Source: Flavicella marina
GTDB taxonomy: Bacteria; Bacteroidota; Bacteroidia; Flavobacteriales; Flavobacteriaceae
NCBI RefSeq assembly: GCF_009193215.1
Contig: NZ_VYVA01000001.1
Location: forward strand, 434,001 to 498,000
Direction: 5' to 3'
DNA length: 64,000 nucleotides
In this document: piece by piece, positions 1 through 9,676 of the stretch
Position numbering within the stretch: position 1 is the stretch's first letter
Layout of the letters: each line of letters starts with the position of its first letter
Notes under the pieces: generated by a model
Database searches by the model: none
What the model was told of the DNA's origin: nothing
Seen by the model: the letters and a program-made list of their open reading frames with translations, nothing else
Position numbers and translations under genes: made by a program

Positions 1-1122
1 TAACGTACCATTTTCTAAATCACGTGGTCCTATGGCTATTCTTAAAGGAACACCTTTCAATTCGTATTCAGCAAATTTCCAACCTGGCTTATGTGTATCT
101 CTAGTATCAAATTTTACTGACACTCCTTTACTTTTTAATGAAGCGACAATACCCTTCACTTTTTCTGAAATAGCATCCAACTGCTCTTCTTTTCTATATA
201 TAGGTACAATCACAACTTGAATTGGAGCTAATTTTGGAGGAAGAACCAATCCATGATCATCAGAATGTGTCATTATCAAACCACCAATCAAACGCGTAGA
301 CACTCCCCATGAAGTAGCCCAAACATGCTCTTTTTTACCTTCTTTATTCGTAAACTTCACATCAAAAGCCTCTGCAAAATTTTGCCCCAAAAAATGAGAA
401 GTTCCTGCTTGTAAAGCTTTACCGTCTTGCATTAATGCCTCAATAGTATAGGTATCTAATGCTCCTGCAAAACGTTCACTTTCAGTTTTCACACCTTTTA
501 CCACTGGCATCGCCATAAAATTTTCGGCAAAATCAGCATATACACCTTGCATTTTAGTTGTTTCTTCCAAGGCTTCTGCTTTTGTAGCATGCGCCGTATG
601 TCCTTCTTGCCACAAAAACTCAGCTGTTCTTAAAAACAAACGGGTACGCATCTCCCAACGAACAACATTCGCCCATTGGTTTATTAATAAAGGTAAATCT
701 CTATAAGACTCTATCCATCCTTTATATGTGTTCCATATAATTGCTTCACTCGTAGGTCGAACCACCAATTCTTCTTCTAATTTTGCATTAGGATCAACAA
801 TTAGCTTCCCTTCTTTCTCAGGATCATTTTTTAATCTATAATGAGTAACAACCGCACATTCTTTCGCAAAACCTTCCGCGTTTTTTTCTTCTGCTTCGAA
901 TAAACTTTTAGGCACAAATAATGGAAAATACGCATTTTCATGACCTGTTTCTTTGAACATTTCATCTAAAGCGTTTTGCATCTTTTCCCAAATAGCATAT
1001 CCATATGGCTTGATAACCATACAACCACGTACTGCAGAGTTTTCTGCCAAGTCAGCTCTCACTACTAACTCATTGTACCATTTCGAGTAATCCTCACTTC
1101 GTTTTGTTAATTTTGCACCCAT
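1..1122 (-). CDS. proS: Prolyl-tRNA synthetase, C-terminal part outside window
   Basis: Charges tRNA-Pro with proline in the cytoplasm. The minus frame is open from the ATG at 1122 to base 1, giving 374 residues without a stop, so the gene runs off the left edge; archaeal/eukaryote-type ProS enzymes are near 490 residues. The class II motifs are visible: RPTSE around residue 130, the motif 2 stretch [14 protein letters not shown] near residue 175, and [10 protein letters not shown] further on. The N-terminus ([20 protein letters not shown]) is typical of the short archaeal-type enzyme found in Bacteroidota, without the editing insertion of the E. coli type. It is divergent from the lipoprotein gene at 1224. 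Identification is firm; only the anticodon-binding end is missing. Confidence 0.96.
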   Translation of the reverse strand, partial: MGAKLTKRSEDYSKWYNELVVRADLAENSAVRGCMVIKPYGYAIWEKMQNALDEMFKETGHENAYFPLFVPKSLFEAEEKNAEGFAKECAVVTHYRLKNDPEKEGKLIVDPNAKLEEELVVRPTSEAIIWNTYKGWIESYRDLPLLINQWANVVRWEMRTRLFLRTAEFLWQEGHTAHATKAEALEETTKMQGVYADFAENFMAMPVVKGVKTESERFAGALDTYTIEALMQDGKALQAGTSHFLGQNFAEAFDVKFTNKEGKKEHVWATSWGVSTRLIGGLIMTHSDDHGLVLPPKLAPIQVVIVPIYRKEEQLDAISEKVKGIVASLKSKGVSVKFDTRDTHKPGWKFAEYELKGVPLRIAIGPRDLENGTL

Positions 1123-1163
1123 CTAAAAAAGTTTGGCATAAATATTGTAAATTTCTGTATAAC

Positions 1164-1180
1164 AACTGTTAAAAACAGTT
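1164..1180. promoter_or_regulatory. Inverted repeat in divergent proS/lipoprotein spacer
   Basis: A perfect 7-bp inverted repeat, AACTGTT-AAA-AACAGTT, lies in the short divergent spacer between proS and the lipoprotein gene. The position suits an operator or a short hairpin, but no regulator is known to me for it and chance is possible in AT-rich DNA. Confidence 0.25.
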
Positions 1181-1223
1181 TGGCAAAACTACTAAATTTA
1201 GATTGTTCAACAATAAAAATTCA

Positions 1224-2141
1224 ATGATTATGCAACCAACAACTCAACCTATCAAAAAAATTATTGGCTTTTCATTTTTTACGCTATTCATTGCGATTTT
1301 CACTTCTTGTGGGTCTTCTCAGTATTATGCTGAAAATCCTGATGGTATCTACCCAACTCCGAAAAACAAAAAATCAAATACAATTCAAGACACGAATAAT
1401 ACTTTTTCAAATGGTGTTGCAGATATTGAAGAAGATTTATATTACCAGAATCTTGAAAACAACGAGCAGCAGATAACTGACCAACCTACGATTATTGAAA
1501 ACAACTACACAACTGTGTATGTCAACAATGGTATTGAGCCTTATTGGGGTGGTTTTTATGCCCCATATTATTATGGGAACCCCTATTATAGTTTTCATTA
1601 CTTTTATACTCCTGTATATGCAACACCCTTTTACGGACATAATTACCGCTACCCAAACAACATCTACTATGGTAGAAGAAACACGTACAACTCAAACTAC
1701 TTAGCATCTTCTTCGAGAAACAAATACGACTCTAGAAGACTGTATAGCAATCGAAATAATTACAGCAGAGACTACACATCGTCTGTAAGAAGTAAAAGAA
1801 GCTCAAGCTACTACAAACCAACTTCTTCTAGAAGAAACTACAGCAGTTCAAACTCCAGTGCTCGCTATAAAAGATATACTAGTACTTCAAATAGATCAAA
1901 TTACAATACAAGAAGCTCTAGCACTTCTAATTCTTCAAGAAGTAGAAACTACAGTCGATCTTCAAATTCATCTAGCTCTAGAAGTTATACCCCAAGTAGA
2001 AGTAGTTCTTCCAATAGAACATACTCTCCAAGCACCAATTCTAGTAGAAGTTCTAGAAGCTACACTCCTTCTAGATCAAGCTCATCAAGAAGCATTAGTT
2101 CTTCAAGTAGTAGAAGTAGCAGCGTAAGAAGCCGAAGATAA
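1224..2141 (+). CDS. Ser/Arg/Tyr-rich lipoprotein of unknown function
   Basis: The product has a lipoprotein signal peptide ending at the lipobox FTSC, so it should be lipidated and exported. A Tyr/Asn-rich middle (about residues 95-160) is followed by a tail of about 150 residues made almost only of Ser, Arg, Tyr, Asn and Thr in short SR, SSSR and SRSYTPS repeats. I chose the ATG at 1224 (ATG at 1230 also fits); an in-frame TTG at 1203 would add seven residues ahead of a less natural signal peptide. The gene sits 31 bases before the FadL-like porin gene, so the two are probably co-transcribed. The very basic, low-complexity tail suggests binding to an anionic partner such as LPS, cell wall or nucleic acid, which is only inference. 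No catalytic domain is recognised. Confidence 0.8.
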   Translation: MIMQPTTQPIKKIIGFSFFTLFIAIFTSCGSSQYYAENPDGIYPTPKNKKSNTIQDTNNTFSNGVADIEEDLYYQNLENNEQQITDQPTIIENNYTTVYVNNGIEPYWGGFYAPYYYGNPYYSFHYFYTPVYATPFYGHNYRYPNNIYYGRRNTYNSNYLASSSRNKYDSRRLYSNRNNYSRDYTSSVRSKRSSSYYKPTSSRRNYSSSNSSARYKRYTSTSNRSNYNTRSSSTSNSSRSRNYSRSSNSSSSRSYTPSRSSSSNRTYSPSTNSSRSSRSYTPSRSSSSRSISSSSSRSSSVRSRR

Positions 2142-2172
2142 AAACACTTGAGTTAAACCTAAAAATCTAAAC

Positions 2173-3597
2173 ATGAAGAAAATCTACCTACTTTTTCTAG
2201 TATGCATAGCAAACATTTCTCTTATGGCTCAAAGCATGGGGTATACAGATTTAGGCGTTTTGTTTTCACAAGAAAATTACAACGGAACAGCTAGATACAA
2301 TGCAATGAGTGGTGCATTCGGAGCCTTAGGAGGAGACGTAAGTGCTATTTACCATAATCCTGCTAGTGGAGCAGTTTTTTCTAGAAGTGAAATTTCTGGT
2401 TCTCTTTCTTACGAAACAATAGATACCGATGCAACTTATTACGGAAAAACGACGTTCAACAATCAAACTGATTTTAGAGTTCCTCAATTCGGGTTTGTCA
2501 TCGTTTTTGACGCTCCCTACTCGAGCAACTGGTCAAAATTCACATTAGGCTTTAACTATAGCACTCTAAACGAATTCAAACGCAATTATACAGCAAAGGG
2601 AAATAACGGCAGTTTTGTAAGATACAACCTGCACCCGTTTGACAACCCTGAATTGCCAGACGAACCTATTCCATATAACATCCCTGAATCACAAACATTT
2701 CAAAACAACACTTCAGGAAGATCAGATGTCTATACTTTATCAATAGCTTCAGCTTACAAAGATTTTTTCTACATTGGATCTACACTAAACTTTCACAATG
2801 TAAAATTCTCTCAAGATGTTTACTTAGGTGAACAAAATGGAGATGATGAAGGCAATACACTTTATGCCGATTACAACCAATTTCTATACGAAGAAAGCTC
2901 TGGTATATCTTTGGGTGTCGGTATGATTTTAAAACCTTTTAGAAATTTCAGACTAGGTTTTGCATATCAAAGTCCGATTTGGTACCCAGAAATATATGAA
3001 GAATCTAATGCCATAGACTACGATCTTGAAAATTCTTATTCTGGGTTTCAAGAAAGAGGCTATTTAGACATTCAAAGTACTGATATCCCTGGACTGTATC
3101 GCAACACTTACGACAACAACCCAGAATTCTTGACTTATAAATACAATATGAATACTCCTGAAAAATGGACTGCTAGTGCTGCGATTACTCTAGGCCAGCA
3201 TGGATTAATTAGCGTCGATTATCACCAAAAAAACTATTCATTGATTCGATTTGGAAACGGAAGTAATTTCCAACAAGAAAGAGATGAAATTGCAACTTCT
3301 TTAACAACAGCGAGAGGCTTGAGAGGTGGTGGAGAATTGCGCTTCAATCAAATTAGCTTACGAGGAGGAGCTTTATTGGAAGAAAGTCCATACAAGCCCA
3401 ATAACGAAACCTTTTATAAAAAAGGAGTTTCTTTAGGACTTGGATTAAAATTCAAAAATGCAAAATTAGACTTCGCATATCAATATACAGAAATCGACGA
3501 GAATTACAGCATCTACCACAGCTCTGAATCTGTAAATGATGTAACACTTTTAAACGCTAATTCAAGATTCTCTACAACTTTAGCGCTGTTATTTTAA
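2173..3597 (+). CDS. OmpP1/FadL/TodX-family outer membrane transport protein
   Basis: An outer membrane beta-barrel of the FadL family, which takes hydrophobic compounds across the outer membrane. It has 474 residues with a Sec signal peptide cleaved near SLMAQ. The N-terminal region after cleavage shows family features: an ARYNAMSGAFGALGGD segment and the NPAS motif (HNPASG, about residue 60) typical of the FadL hatch. The rest alternates aromatic-rich strands and ends in Phe (LALLF), the usual barrel C-terminal signature. In Bacteroidota these genes are often labelled hemin receptor, but I see no heme-specific motif. It lies directly downstream of the Ser/Arg-rich lipoprotein gene. The substrate is unknown. 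Confidence 0.85.
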   Translation: MKKIYLLFLVCIANISLMAQSMGYTDLGVLFSQENYNGTARYNAMSGAFGALGGDVSAIYHNPASGAVFSRSEISGSLSYETIDTDATYYGKTTFNNQTDFRVPQFGFVIVFDAPYSSNWSKFTLGFNYSTLNEFKRNYTAKGNNGSFVRYNLHPFDNPELPDEPIPYNIPESQTFQNNTSGRSDVYTLSIASAYKDFFYIGSTLNFHNVKFSQDVYLGEQNGDDEGNTLYADYNQFLYEESSGISLGVGMILKPFRNFRLGFAYQSPIWYPEIYEESNAIDYDLENSYSGFQERGYLDIQSTDIPGLYRNTYDNNPEFLTYKYNMNTPEKWTASAAITLGQHGLISVDYHQKNYSLIRFGNGSNFQQERDEIATSLTTARGLRGGGELRFNQISLRGGALLEESPYKPNNETFYKKGVSLGLGLKFKNAKLDFAYQYTEIDENYSIYHSSESVNDVTLLNANSRFSTTLALLF

Positions 3598-3698
3598 CTC
3601 GCCATAAATTATTGTTATCTCACTAGTTGAAGTTTCAATAAACATCGTATTATTTATTTGAGCAATTAGCTTATTTTTGCATCAAATTAAAATCGAAG

Positions 3699-4595
3699 AT
3701 GATGAAGCATCAAATTAGCACAGAAGCAACAAACAATCCTAGCATTGTTAAGTTCAATAGCAATAAGCTATTAACACAAGGCGGAAGTTATCAATATAAC
3801 AATGTAGACGAAACAAAAGAGTCTCCTCTTTCAAAACAATTGTTTCATTTACCGTTTGTTAGTAAAGTATTTATCAGTGCTAATTTCATTGCAATTGAAA
3901 AATTTGATATTGTAGAATGGTCAGATATTCAAGAAGAGATTAGAGAACTCATCGAAATGTACCTAAATCAAGGTAATGAAGTCGTTACAAGTGCTGCAGA
4001 ACCTAAAAAAATATCGATTGAAATTTACGCAGAGAGCACTCCAAATCCAGAGGTAATGAAATTTGGAAGCAATCGCTTGTTGACAGAAAATGATTTTGAA
4101 TACAAAAACGTCTCTGAAGCAACGAACTCACCATTGGCTGTAGAATTGTTCAAATACGCATATGTAAAAGAAGTATACATTGCAGAAAATTATGTTTCTA
4201 TTACAAAAAACGACTTGGTTGAATGGACTACAGAAACCATCAATGATCTGAGACAATTTATTAAAAGTTATATTGAATCGAATAAATTAATCATCGATGA
4301 AACCGTAGCAAAACCTATCGTTGAAACCCCAACTGTAGACATCAAAGAATTAGAAGGAACTTCACTAGATATTGCAGGGATATTAGAAGAATACGTAAAG
4401 CCCGCAGTGGCTGCCGATGGTGGAAATATTGTTTTTCAATCGTACGACGAAGACACGCAAGTTGTAAATGTAATTTTACAAGGTGCTTGTAGCGGTTGTC
4501 CATCATCAACAGTGACATTAAAAAATGGAATTGAAACGATGCTGAAAGAAATGCTACCAAACAAAATAAGTTCAGTTGTTGCTGTAAACGGATAA
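3699..4595 (+). CDS. NifU-like Fe-S scaffold with duplicated Nfu N-domain
   Basis: An iron-sulfur cluster scaffold or carrier protein of the Nfu type. The 298 residues contain two successive copies of the Nfu N-terminal domain (about residues 6-95 and 105-195; compare NPSIVKFNSNKLLT with NPEVMKFGSNRLLT) and then a C-terminal NifU domain (about 215-295) with the cluster-binding CxxC motif in GACSGCPSS. Most Nfu proteins carry one N-domain, so this is an internal tandem duplication. It has a likely -7 element (TATTTTTG, 3672-3679) just upstream. The ATG at 3699 is one of two adjacent ATG codons. It is followed after 12 bases by ubiE, so an operon with menaquinone synthesis is likely. Confidence 0.9.
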   Translation: MMKHQISTEATNNPSIVKFNSNKLLTQGGSYQYNNVDETKESPLSKQLFHLPFVSKVFISANFIAIEKFDIVEWSDIQEEIRELIEMYLNQGNEVVTSAAEPKKISIEIYAESTPNPEVMKFGSNRLLTENDFEYKNVSEATNSPLAVELFKYAYVKEVYIAENYVSITKNDLVEWTTETINDLRQFIKSYIESNKLIIDETVAKPIVETPTVDIKELEGTSLDIAGILEEYVKPAVAADGGNIVFQSYDEDTQVVNVILQGACSGCPSSTVTLKNGIETMLKEMLPNKISSVVAVNG

Positions 4596-4607
4596 ACCCT
4601 ATTTTAA

Positions 4608-5339
4608 ATGTCAAAAAAAATCACTCCTTACAAAGATTCACAACTAGGAAAAAAAGAACAAGTTGCGAAAATGTTTGATACCATTTCGACAAACTACGAT
4701 GGTTTAAACAGAGTTATCTCTTTTGGAATCGATGTAAAATGGAGAAAAAAAGTGATTGAATTAATTGGAAAGAACAATCCGAAAAAAATTCTTGATATCG
4801 CTACAGGAACTGGTGATCTTGCTATAATGATGGCTAGTTTGCAACCCGACGAAATTGTTGGATTGGATATTTCTGCAGGAATGCTTGAAGTAGGAAAAGA
4901 AAAAATAAAAGAAAAAAATCTTTCAAGCCTCATTGATATGGTATTGGGAGATTCTGAAAATATTCCTTTTGAAGACAACTATTTCGATGCCATAACTGTT
5001 TCTTTTGGTGTCAGAAATTTTGAAAATTTAGACAAAGGGTTAAAAGAAATATATAGAGTATTAAAACCTGGTGGAACCTTTGTAGTTTTAGAAACTGCTG
5101 TACCAACCAAAACCCCTTTTAAACAAGGGTATCAGATACACTCTAAATACATTTTGCCTTTGGTTGGAAAACTCTTTTCGAAAGACAAAACGGCCTACTC
5201 ATATTTGTCTGAATCTGCAAATGCTTTTCCTTTTGGTGAAGCTTTCAACAATATTTTAGAAAAAAATGGGTTTAGTAGTTGTAACAACCTTCCTGTTACT
5301 TTTGGAGTAGCGTCAATTTATACCGCCACAAAAAAATAA
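4608..5339 (+). CDS. ubiE: Demethylmenaquinone methyltransferase
   Basis: Carries out the last C-methylation of menaquinone (MenG/UbiE), using S-adenosylmethionine at the cytoplasmic membrane face. The 243 residues match the family length. The SAM-binding motif [11 protein letters not shown] (about residues 60-70), the acidic loop [10 protein letters not shown] and the family signatures SFGVRNFEN and RVLKPGGTF are all present. Flavobacteria use menaquinone rather than ubiquinone, so the menG role is the one expected. It sits between the nifU-like gene and porT, the usual ubiE-porT pairing in Flavobacteriaceae. Confidence 0.95.
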   Translation: MSKKITPYKDSQLGKKEQVAKMFDTISTNYDGLNRVISFGIDVKWRKKVIELIGKNNPKKILDIATGTGDLAIMMASLQPDEIVGLDISAGMLEVGKEKIKEKNLSSLIDMVLGDSENIPFEDNYFDAITVSFGVRNFENLDKGLKEIYRVLKPGGTFVVLETAVPTKTPFKQGYQIHSKYILPLVGKLFSKDKTAYSYLSESANAFPFGEAFNNILEKNGFSSCNNLPVTFGVASIYTATKK

Positions 5340-5375
5340 CACTAGAACAAAGGAAGCTTGTAAGCGAATTTAAGT

Positions 5376-6095
5376 ATGAAAAAAAGAAGCATCTTATTAG
5401 TTATTTCTATTCTCTTTATCACTTTGAGTTTAACTGCTCAAAAAAGAAAAGTGAATCAACTTCCTAGTTTTGACAAACATGAAATTCATTGGGGATTTTA
5501 CCTCGGTTGGAACAACAGTAATTATAAACTTACTTATAAAGAAAACATTTTCCCAAACACAAGTGTAAGATTCGACAACAAAACAGGTTTCAATGTTGGT
5601 TTGATTGGAGATGTAAAAATCAATGAGTTTTTTAATTTAAGACTAGAACCAGGATTAATAAGCAACGAAAGTACCATCTATTTTATAGACGAAAACAACA
5701 CAGGTATTTTCGACAACTATTCCTCTGCGAACATAGAATCGACTTTTTTACATGTACCTATTCTTTTAAAGTTTAGTGCACTGCGTTTTAACAACGTAAA
5801 ACCATACTTGATAGGAGGTTTTTCATACGATTACAACTTCTCAAGCAACCAAGACAGTAAAGATGATAATTTTAGTGGACAGTTTAGAATGCAAACGCAC
5901 AACTTCATGTATGAATTAGGTTTTGGATTCGATTTCTATTTCCACTACTTTAAATTCTCACCATCCATTCGTGGGCAATTTGCAATGACCAACGAAATCT
6001 ATTATGACGATCCTGCAAATGGGCCTAGCCCGTGGACAGACCCTATAGATTTTATGGGTACTAGAAGTTTATTTATCAAGTTAGCTTTTGAATAA
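5376..6095 (+). CDS. porT: Type IX secretion system protein PorT
   Basis: An outer membrane beta-barrel needed for type IX secretion, the route by which Bacteroidota export surface adhesins and enzymes carrying C-terminal sorting domains. It has 239 residues with a signal peptide ending near LSLTAQ, then aromatic-rich alternating strands (HEIHWGFYLGWNNSNYKL, a PorT-like start) and a C-terminal aromatic residue (LFIKLAFE). It lies 36 bases after ubiE, the order seen in many Flavobacteriaceae genomes. The T9SS-tailed proteins in the sugar locus of this window would depend on this system. The exact molecular role of PorT is not settled in the literature. Confidence 0.87.
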   Translation: MKKRSILLVISILFITLSLTAQKRKVNQLPSFDKHEIHWGFYLGWNNSNYKLTYKENIFPNTSVRFDNKTGFNVGLIGDVKINEFFNLRLEPGLISNESTIYFIDENNTGIFDNYSSANIESTFLHVPILLKFSALRFNNVKPYLIGGFSYDYNFSSNQDSKDDNFSGQFRMQTHNFMYELGFGFDFYFHYFKFSPSIRGQFAMTNEIYYDDPANGPSPWTDPIDFMGTRSLFIKLAFE

Positions 6096-6109
6096 GCTAT
6101 TTTTTGATT

Positions 6110-6838
6110 TTAGCCTCTTTTAAATTCACTTAGAATTATTGCTGTAGCTGTAGCAACATTCAAACTCTCTGTTTCTTGTATCGTTCCAAATCGCGGTATG
6201 GTTAGTTTGTTAGAACATAGATTCTCTACCGTTTTAGAGATCCCATTGGCCTCATTACCCATCACCAAAACTCCTGTTGTAGGTAATTCAGTATCGTAAA
6301 TATTGTCTCCTTCCATATCTGCACAAAAAACAGGCACATCAACTTTAGATAGATATTCGTCTAGCTGTAAATAAGTAATATTTACACGAGTCAAAGAACC
6401 CATTGTGGCTTGCACTACTTTCGCATTAAAACAATCTACCGTATCTAACGAGCAAACCAATTGTACAACACCAAACCAATCACACAGGCGAATAATTGTA
6501 CCTAGATTGCCTGGGTCATTTATACTATCCAAAGCAACAATCATTCCTGATTTTTGAACTTCTTTTTCTTTAGGAATTTTAAATACCGCCAACACACCAT
6601 TCGGAGTTTTTAAGGCGCTAATTTTTTTAAAGTCCGTATTTTTTATCAGCTGAAAATCGTATGCTTCGAAAAACGGTCTTGTATCTTCAGACACAAATAA
6701 TTTTTCCAATTCAAAAGACGAGGACAAGAGTTCTGAAACTACTTTTTTCCCTTCAGCAATAAAAAGCTGATGTTTCAATCGCTGTTTTTTTTGCTCTAAA
6801 CTTTTGATTAATTTGATTTGATTTTTAGACAATTCCAT
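6110..6838 (-). CDS. TrmH/SpoU-family RNA 2'-O-methyltransferase
   Basis: A SPOUT-class RNA methyltransferase that uses SAM to methylate a ribose in rRNA or tRNA. The three SpoU motifs are clear: motif 1 NDPGNLGTIIRLCDWFG, motif 2 VLVMGNEANGIS and motif 3 IPRFGTIQETESLNVATA. An N-terminal substrate-binding region (SpoU_sub_bind, about residues 1-90) precedes the catalytic domain. I start it at the ATG at 6838 (MELSKNQIKLIKSLEQKK), which matches family N-termini; an upstream codon at 6901 would add 21 residues with no family character. The gene is convergent with porT, only 14 bases apart. The target nucleotide cannot be told from sequence. Confidence 0.9.
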   Translation of the reverse strand: MELSKNQIKLIKSLEQKKQRLKHQLFIAEGKKVVSELLSSSFELEKLFVSEDTRPFFEAYDFQLIKNTDFKKISALKTPNGVLAVFKIPKEKEVQKSGMIVALDSINDPGNLGTIIRLCDWFGVVQLVCSLDTVDCFNAKVVQATMGSLTRVNITYLQLDEYLSKVDVPVFCADMEGDNIYDTELPTTGVLVMGNEANGISKTVENLCSNKLTIPRFGTIQETESLNVATATAIILSEFKRG

Positions 6839-7007
6839 AGGTAAGCATTGAGTAATAAAAGGCAAGGTATTTGTTGTACTACAACTTTTATTGCAGAGCA
6901 AAAATACACTTTTTAGGAAGGAAAATTAAAAAGGAATTTAAACTCTATAAAGAAGCTATGATTATACGCTTCAAAAGTACTATTTTTGAAAATCATTAAA
7001 CCTAACG

Positions 7008-9530
7008 TTGTTGTTTCAAAACACTAAGATATCATTTTTATATTTTGTTGGAATCATGTTCATTTTCAGCGCATGTAAAACCACAAAGTACGTGCCCGAA
7101 GGAGAGTATTTACTTTCTAAAAACGAGGTGTCTATTGATAACAAAAACAAAATTGATAGTGAGGCCAAAGATTATATTATACAAAGACCTAACTCCTCTT
7201 TTCTAGGAATTCCCTTTCCTCTTCATTTCTACAACCGAGGAAATATCGATTACGAAAACAGACATGCGGAATGGGTTGAAAAACATCCAAAAACAAATTC
7301 ATTTTTAAGAGCTGTTTTTTCTCAGAAACAAACTGTGCAAATGGGAGAAACATACAAATCGTTAAATAAATGGTTTTTGAATGGAGGCCAGCCACCCGTT
7401 GTTTTAGACGAAAGAAAATCAGAATTAAGTACTCAAAAACTAAAAAAATATTACTTCAACAATGGATATTTTAATGCGGAAATTAATTACGATATAACCT
7501 TGGACTATGATGTGTTATTAAATGAAGAAAAAGCAAAAATTAAATATAATATTGTAAAAGGAAAGCCTTTTCTTTTAGATAGTATCCGTAGAATAATTGA
7601 CTCTGAAACTTTAGATTCTATATATAAAATCACAAAAACCAACTCACTATTGAAATCTGGAGATATTTATCGAGATGTCAATTTTAGAAAAGAAGCAAAT
7701 CGACTTACGAGAATCTTTAGAAATTCAGGTATCTATCACTTTAACGAAAACCAAATCGGTTTTTATGATATTGACACACTAGCAACCGACAATAAAACAG
7801 ATGTAATTTTAAAAATCACCGACCGATTAACCGAAAACGAAGGTGTCATTGAGACCAAACCATTAAAGGTTCAAAAGGTTACAAAGATTGGGATCTTTAC
7901 TGATTATAGTTACGAACGAAAAAACGAAGCATTTAAAGACACAACCGAATTCAAAGGATTTAGTTTCTATTCTCATGACAAACTAAAATACAACCCGAAA
8001 GCAATTTTAAACGCAGTATTTATAGAACCCGGGAACATCTATAAAGACAGTGCAAGAAGTCTAACAAGAAAACATTTGAAGTTACTTCGAAATTTTAAAA
8101 TGGTGAAAATAAAATACACCGAAATAAATGACGAAGAACTCGCTGCAACCATCGTATTAAGCCCCATGAAAAAATATTCGGTAAGTACCAATACCGAAAT
8201 TATTCATTCTAACATCAAACAACTAGGTTTCGCTGGTGGATTTTCTTTTATCAACAGAAACACTTTCCGAAACGCAGAAATATTTAAACTCTCGTTTAAG
8301 GGATCTATTTTCGACGTAGCAAGAAATATTGGTAATCCAAACGACCGACCTTTTAGTTCTTGGGAGCTTAGCGCCGATGCATCAATTGAAGTTCCGAGAA
8401 TAGTTTTTCCGTTCAACAGCTATCAGATAATAAACAAGAGAATGGCTCCGAAAACCTTGTTCTCAATCGGTAGTAGTTTTCAGAAAAACATTGGGTTAGA
8501 CAAACAGAAATTCACAGCCTTTGTCGATTATTCATGGACGCCTAATAAAAGAACCAAACACACCATTGAGCCATTGAATGCTCAGTATGTAAAGAACCTA
8601 AATAAGGATCAATATTTTTATATTTACTCATCAGAGTACAACGATTTGGTAATCATTCAACAAGCCTATTTCCCAGATTACCCACTTACAGAAGACAATG
8701 CATTGCAGTTTATCAATGACGAAATCGATGAGGATTTTCAGCAAACCGATCCCGATGCCTACCAAAGAGCAAAAAACATTGAGAAACGAAATGAAATAAT
8801 TACCACCGATTTCGTAATTCCGTCTATTACCTATGCCTTTACATATAGTACACAAGATAATTTTAAAGACAAAGAATACTTTTTCTTTAGAGCAAAAATT
8901 GCAACGTCTGGAAATTTACTTACCGCATTATCAAATACACAAATCAACGGAGTAAAAACATTTGCAGACATACCTATTGCACAATACACCAAAACAGATT
9001 TTGAATTCATCAAATACTGGAACCCTACGAAATCTACCGTATTGGTTTCAAGAACATTCGTAGGTATCGCTATTCCTTACGGAAACTCTAAAGACATACC
9101 TTTCACAAGTAGTTACTTTATCGGTGGTTCGAGTGATATTCGGGCCTATAGAACCTATGAGCTTGGACCAGGTTCGAACGATAGTGGCTTAGAATACAAT
9201 GTTGGAAGTTTAAAATTGATTACGAATATTGAGTATAGATTCGGTTTGACAAAGAGTTTAAATGGCGCATTATTTATCGATGCCGGAAACATCTGGGATA
9301 TCACAAACTCTGAAATATCTGAACCAGGAGATAAATTCACCAGTCTTGAGTCGTTAAAAAACAGTGCTATCGGTAGTGGGTTTGGACTTAGATACGACTT
9401 TAGCTTTTTTGTTTTCAGAACTGATATCGGTTTCAAAACCTACGAACCTTACCTAGATGGAAACCGATGGTTCCAAAATCACAACTTTAAAAACGCAGTG
9501 ATTAACATCGGTATTAACTACCCATTCTAA
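7008..9530 (+). CDS. tamL: TamL-type outer membrane assembly lipoprotein (BamA/TamA family)
   Basis: A member of the Omp85 superfamily that inserts or translocates outer membrane proteins. The 840 residues begin with a lipoprotein signal (lipobox FSAC at about residue 22), unlike BamA or TamA of Proteobacteria; such lipidated TamA homologues in Bacteroidota are called TamL. POTRA-like repeats fill roughly residues 30-400 and a bacterial surface antigen (D15) barrel the C-terminal half, with the signature SYFIGGSSDIRAYRTYELGPGS near residue 705 and a terminal Phe (INYPF). No ATG precedes the signal sequence, so TTG at 7008 or 7011 must start translation. A possible -7 box TATTTTTG lies at 6981-6988. 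I see no tamB gene next to it. Confidence 0.87.
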   Translation: MLFQNTKISFLYFVGIMFIFSACKTTKYVPEGEYLLSKNEVSIDNKNKIDSEAKDYIIQRPNSSFLGIPFPLHFYNRGNIDYENRHAEWVEKHPKTNSFLRAVFSQKQTVQMGETYKSLNKWFLNGGQPPVVLDERKSELSTQKLKKYYFNNGYFNAEINYDITLDYDVLLNEEKAKIKYNIVKGKPFLLDSIRRIIDSETLDSIYKITKTNSLLKSGDIYRDVNFRKEANRLTRIFRNSGIYHFNENQIGFYDIDTLATDNKTDVILKITDRLTENEGVIETKPLKVQKVTKIGIFTDYSYERKNEAFKDTTEFKGFSFYSHDKLKYNPKAILNAVFIEPGNIYKDSARSLTRKHLKLLRNFKMVKIKYTEINDEELAATIVLSPMKKYSVSTNTEIIHSNIKQLGFAGGFSFINRNTFRNAEIFKLSFKGSIFDVARNIGNPNDRPFSSWELSADASIEVPRIVFPFNSYQIINKRMAPKTLFSIGSSFQKNIGLDKQKFTAFVDYSWTPNKRTKHTIEPLNAQYVKNLNKDQYFYIYSSEYNDLVIIQQAYFPDYPLTEDNALQFINDEIDEDFQQTDPDAYQRAKNIEKRNEIITTDFVIPSITYAFTYSTQDNFKDKEYFFFRAKIATSGNLLTALSNTQINGVKTFADIPIAQYTKTDFEFIKYWNPTKSTVLVSRTFVGIAIPYGNSKDIPFTSSYFIGGSSDIRAYRTYELGPGSNDSGLEYNVGSLKLITNIEYRFGLTKSLNGALFIDAGNIWDITNSEISEPGDKFTSLESLKNSAIGSGFGLRYDFSFFVFRTDIGFKTYEPYLDGNRWFQNHNFKNAVINIGINYPF

Positions 9531-9676
9531 ACAAGTTTGCACCTGCAAAATCACTAGTAATTAGACAACTATTCCTACATCGATTTCGCGATTTTCTTAC
9601 AGCAACTTCTCTAAAATCCACCAACATCCCATTTAAAATTATTACTTTTGTGTCAAATTTTTTAAAATAACAAACC

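Noticed and set aside
1858-2127. 89-codon frame inside the Ser/Arg-rich gene
   Set aside because: It is the shifted reading of the low-complexity repeats of the real gene; Leu/Val/Ala-rich shadow of Ser and Arg codons.
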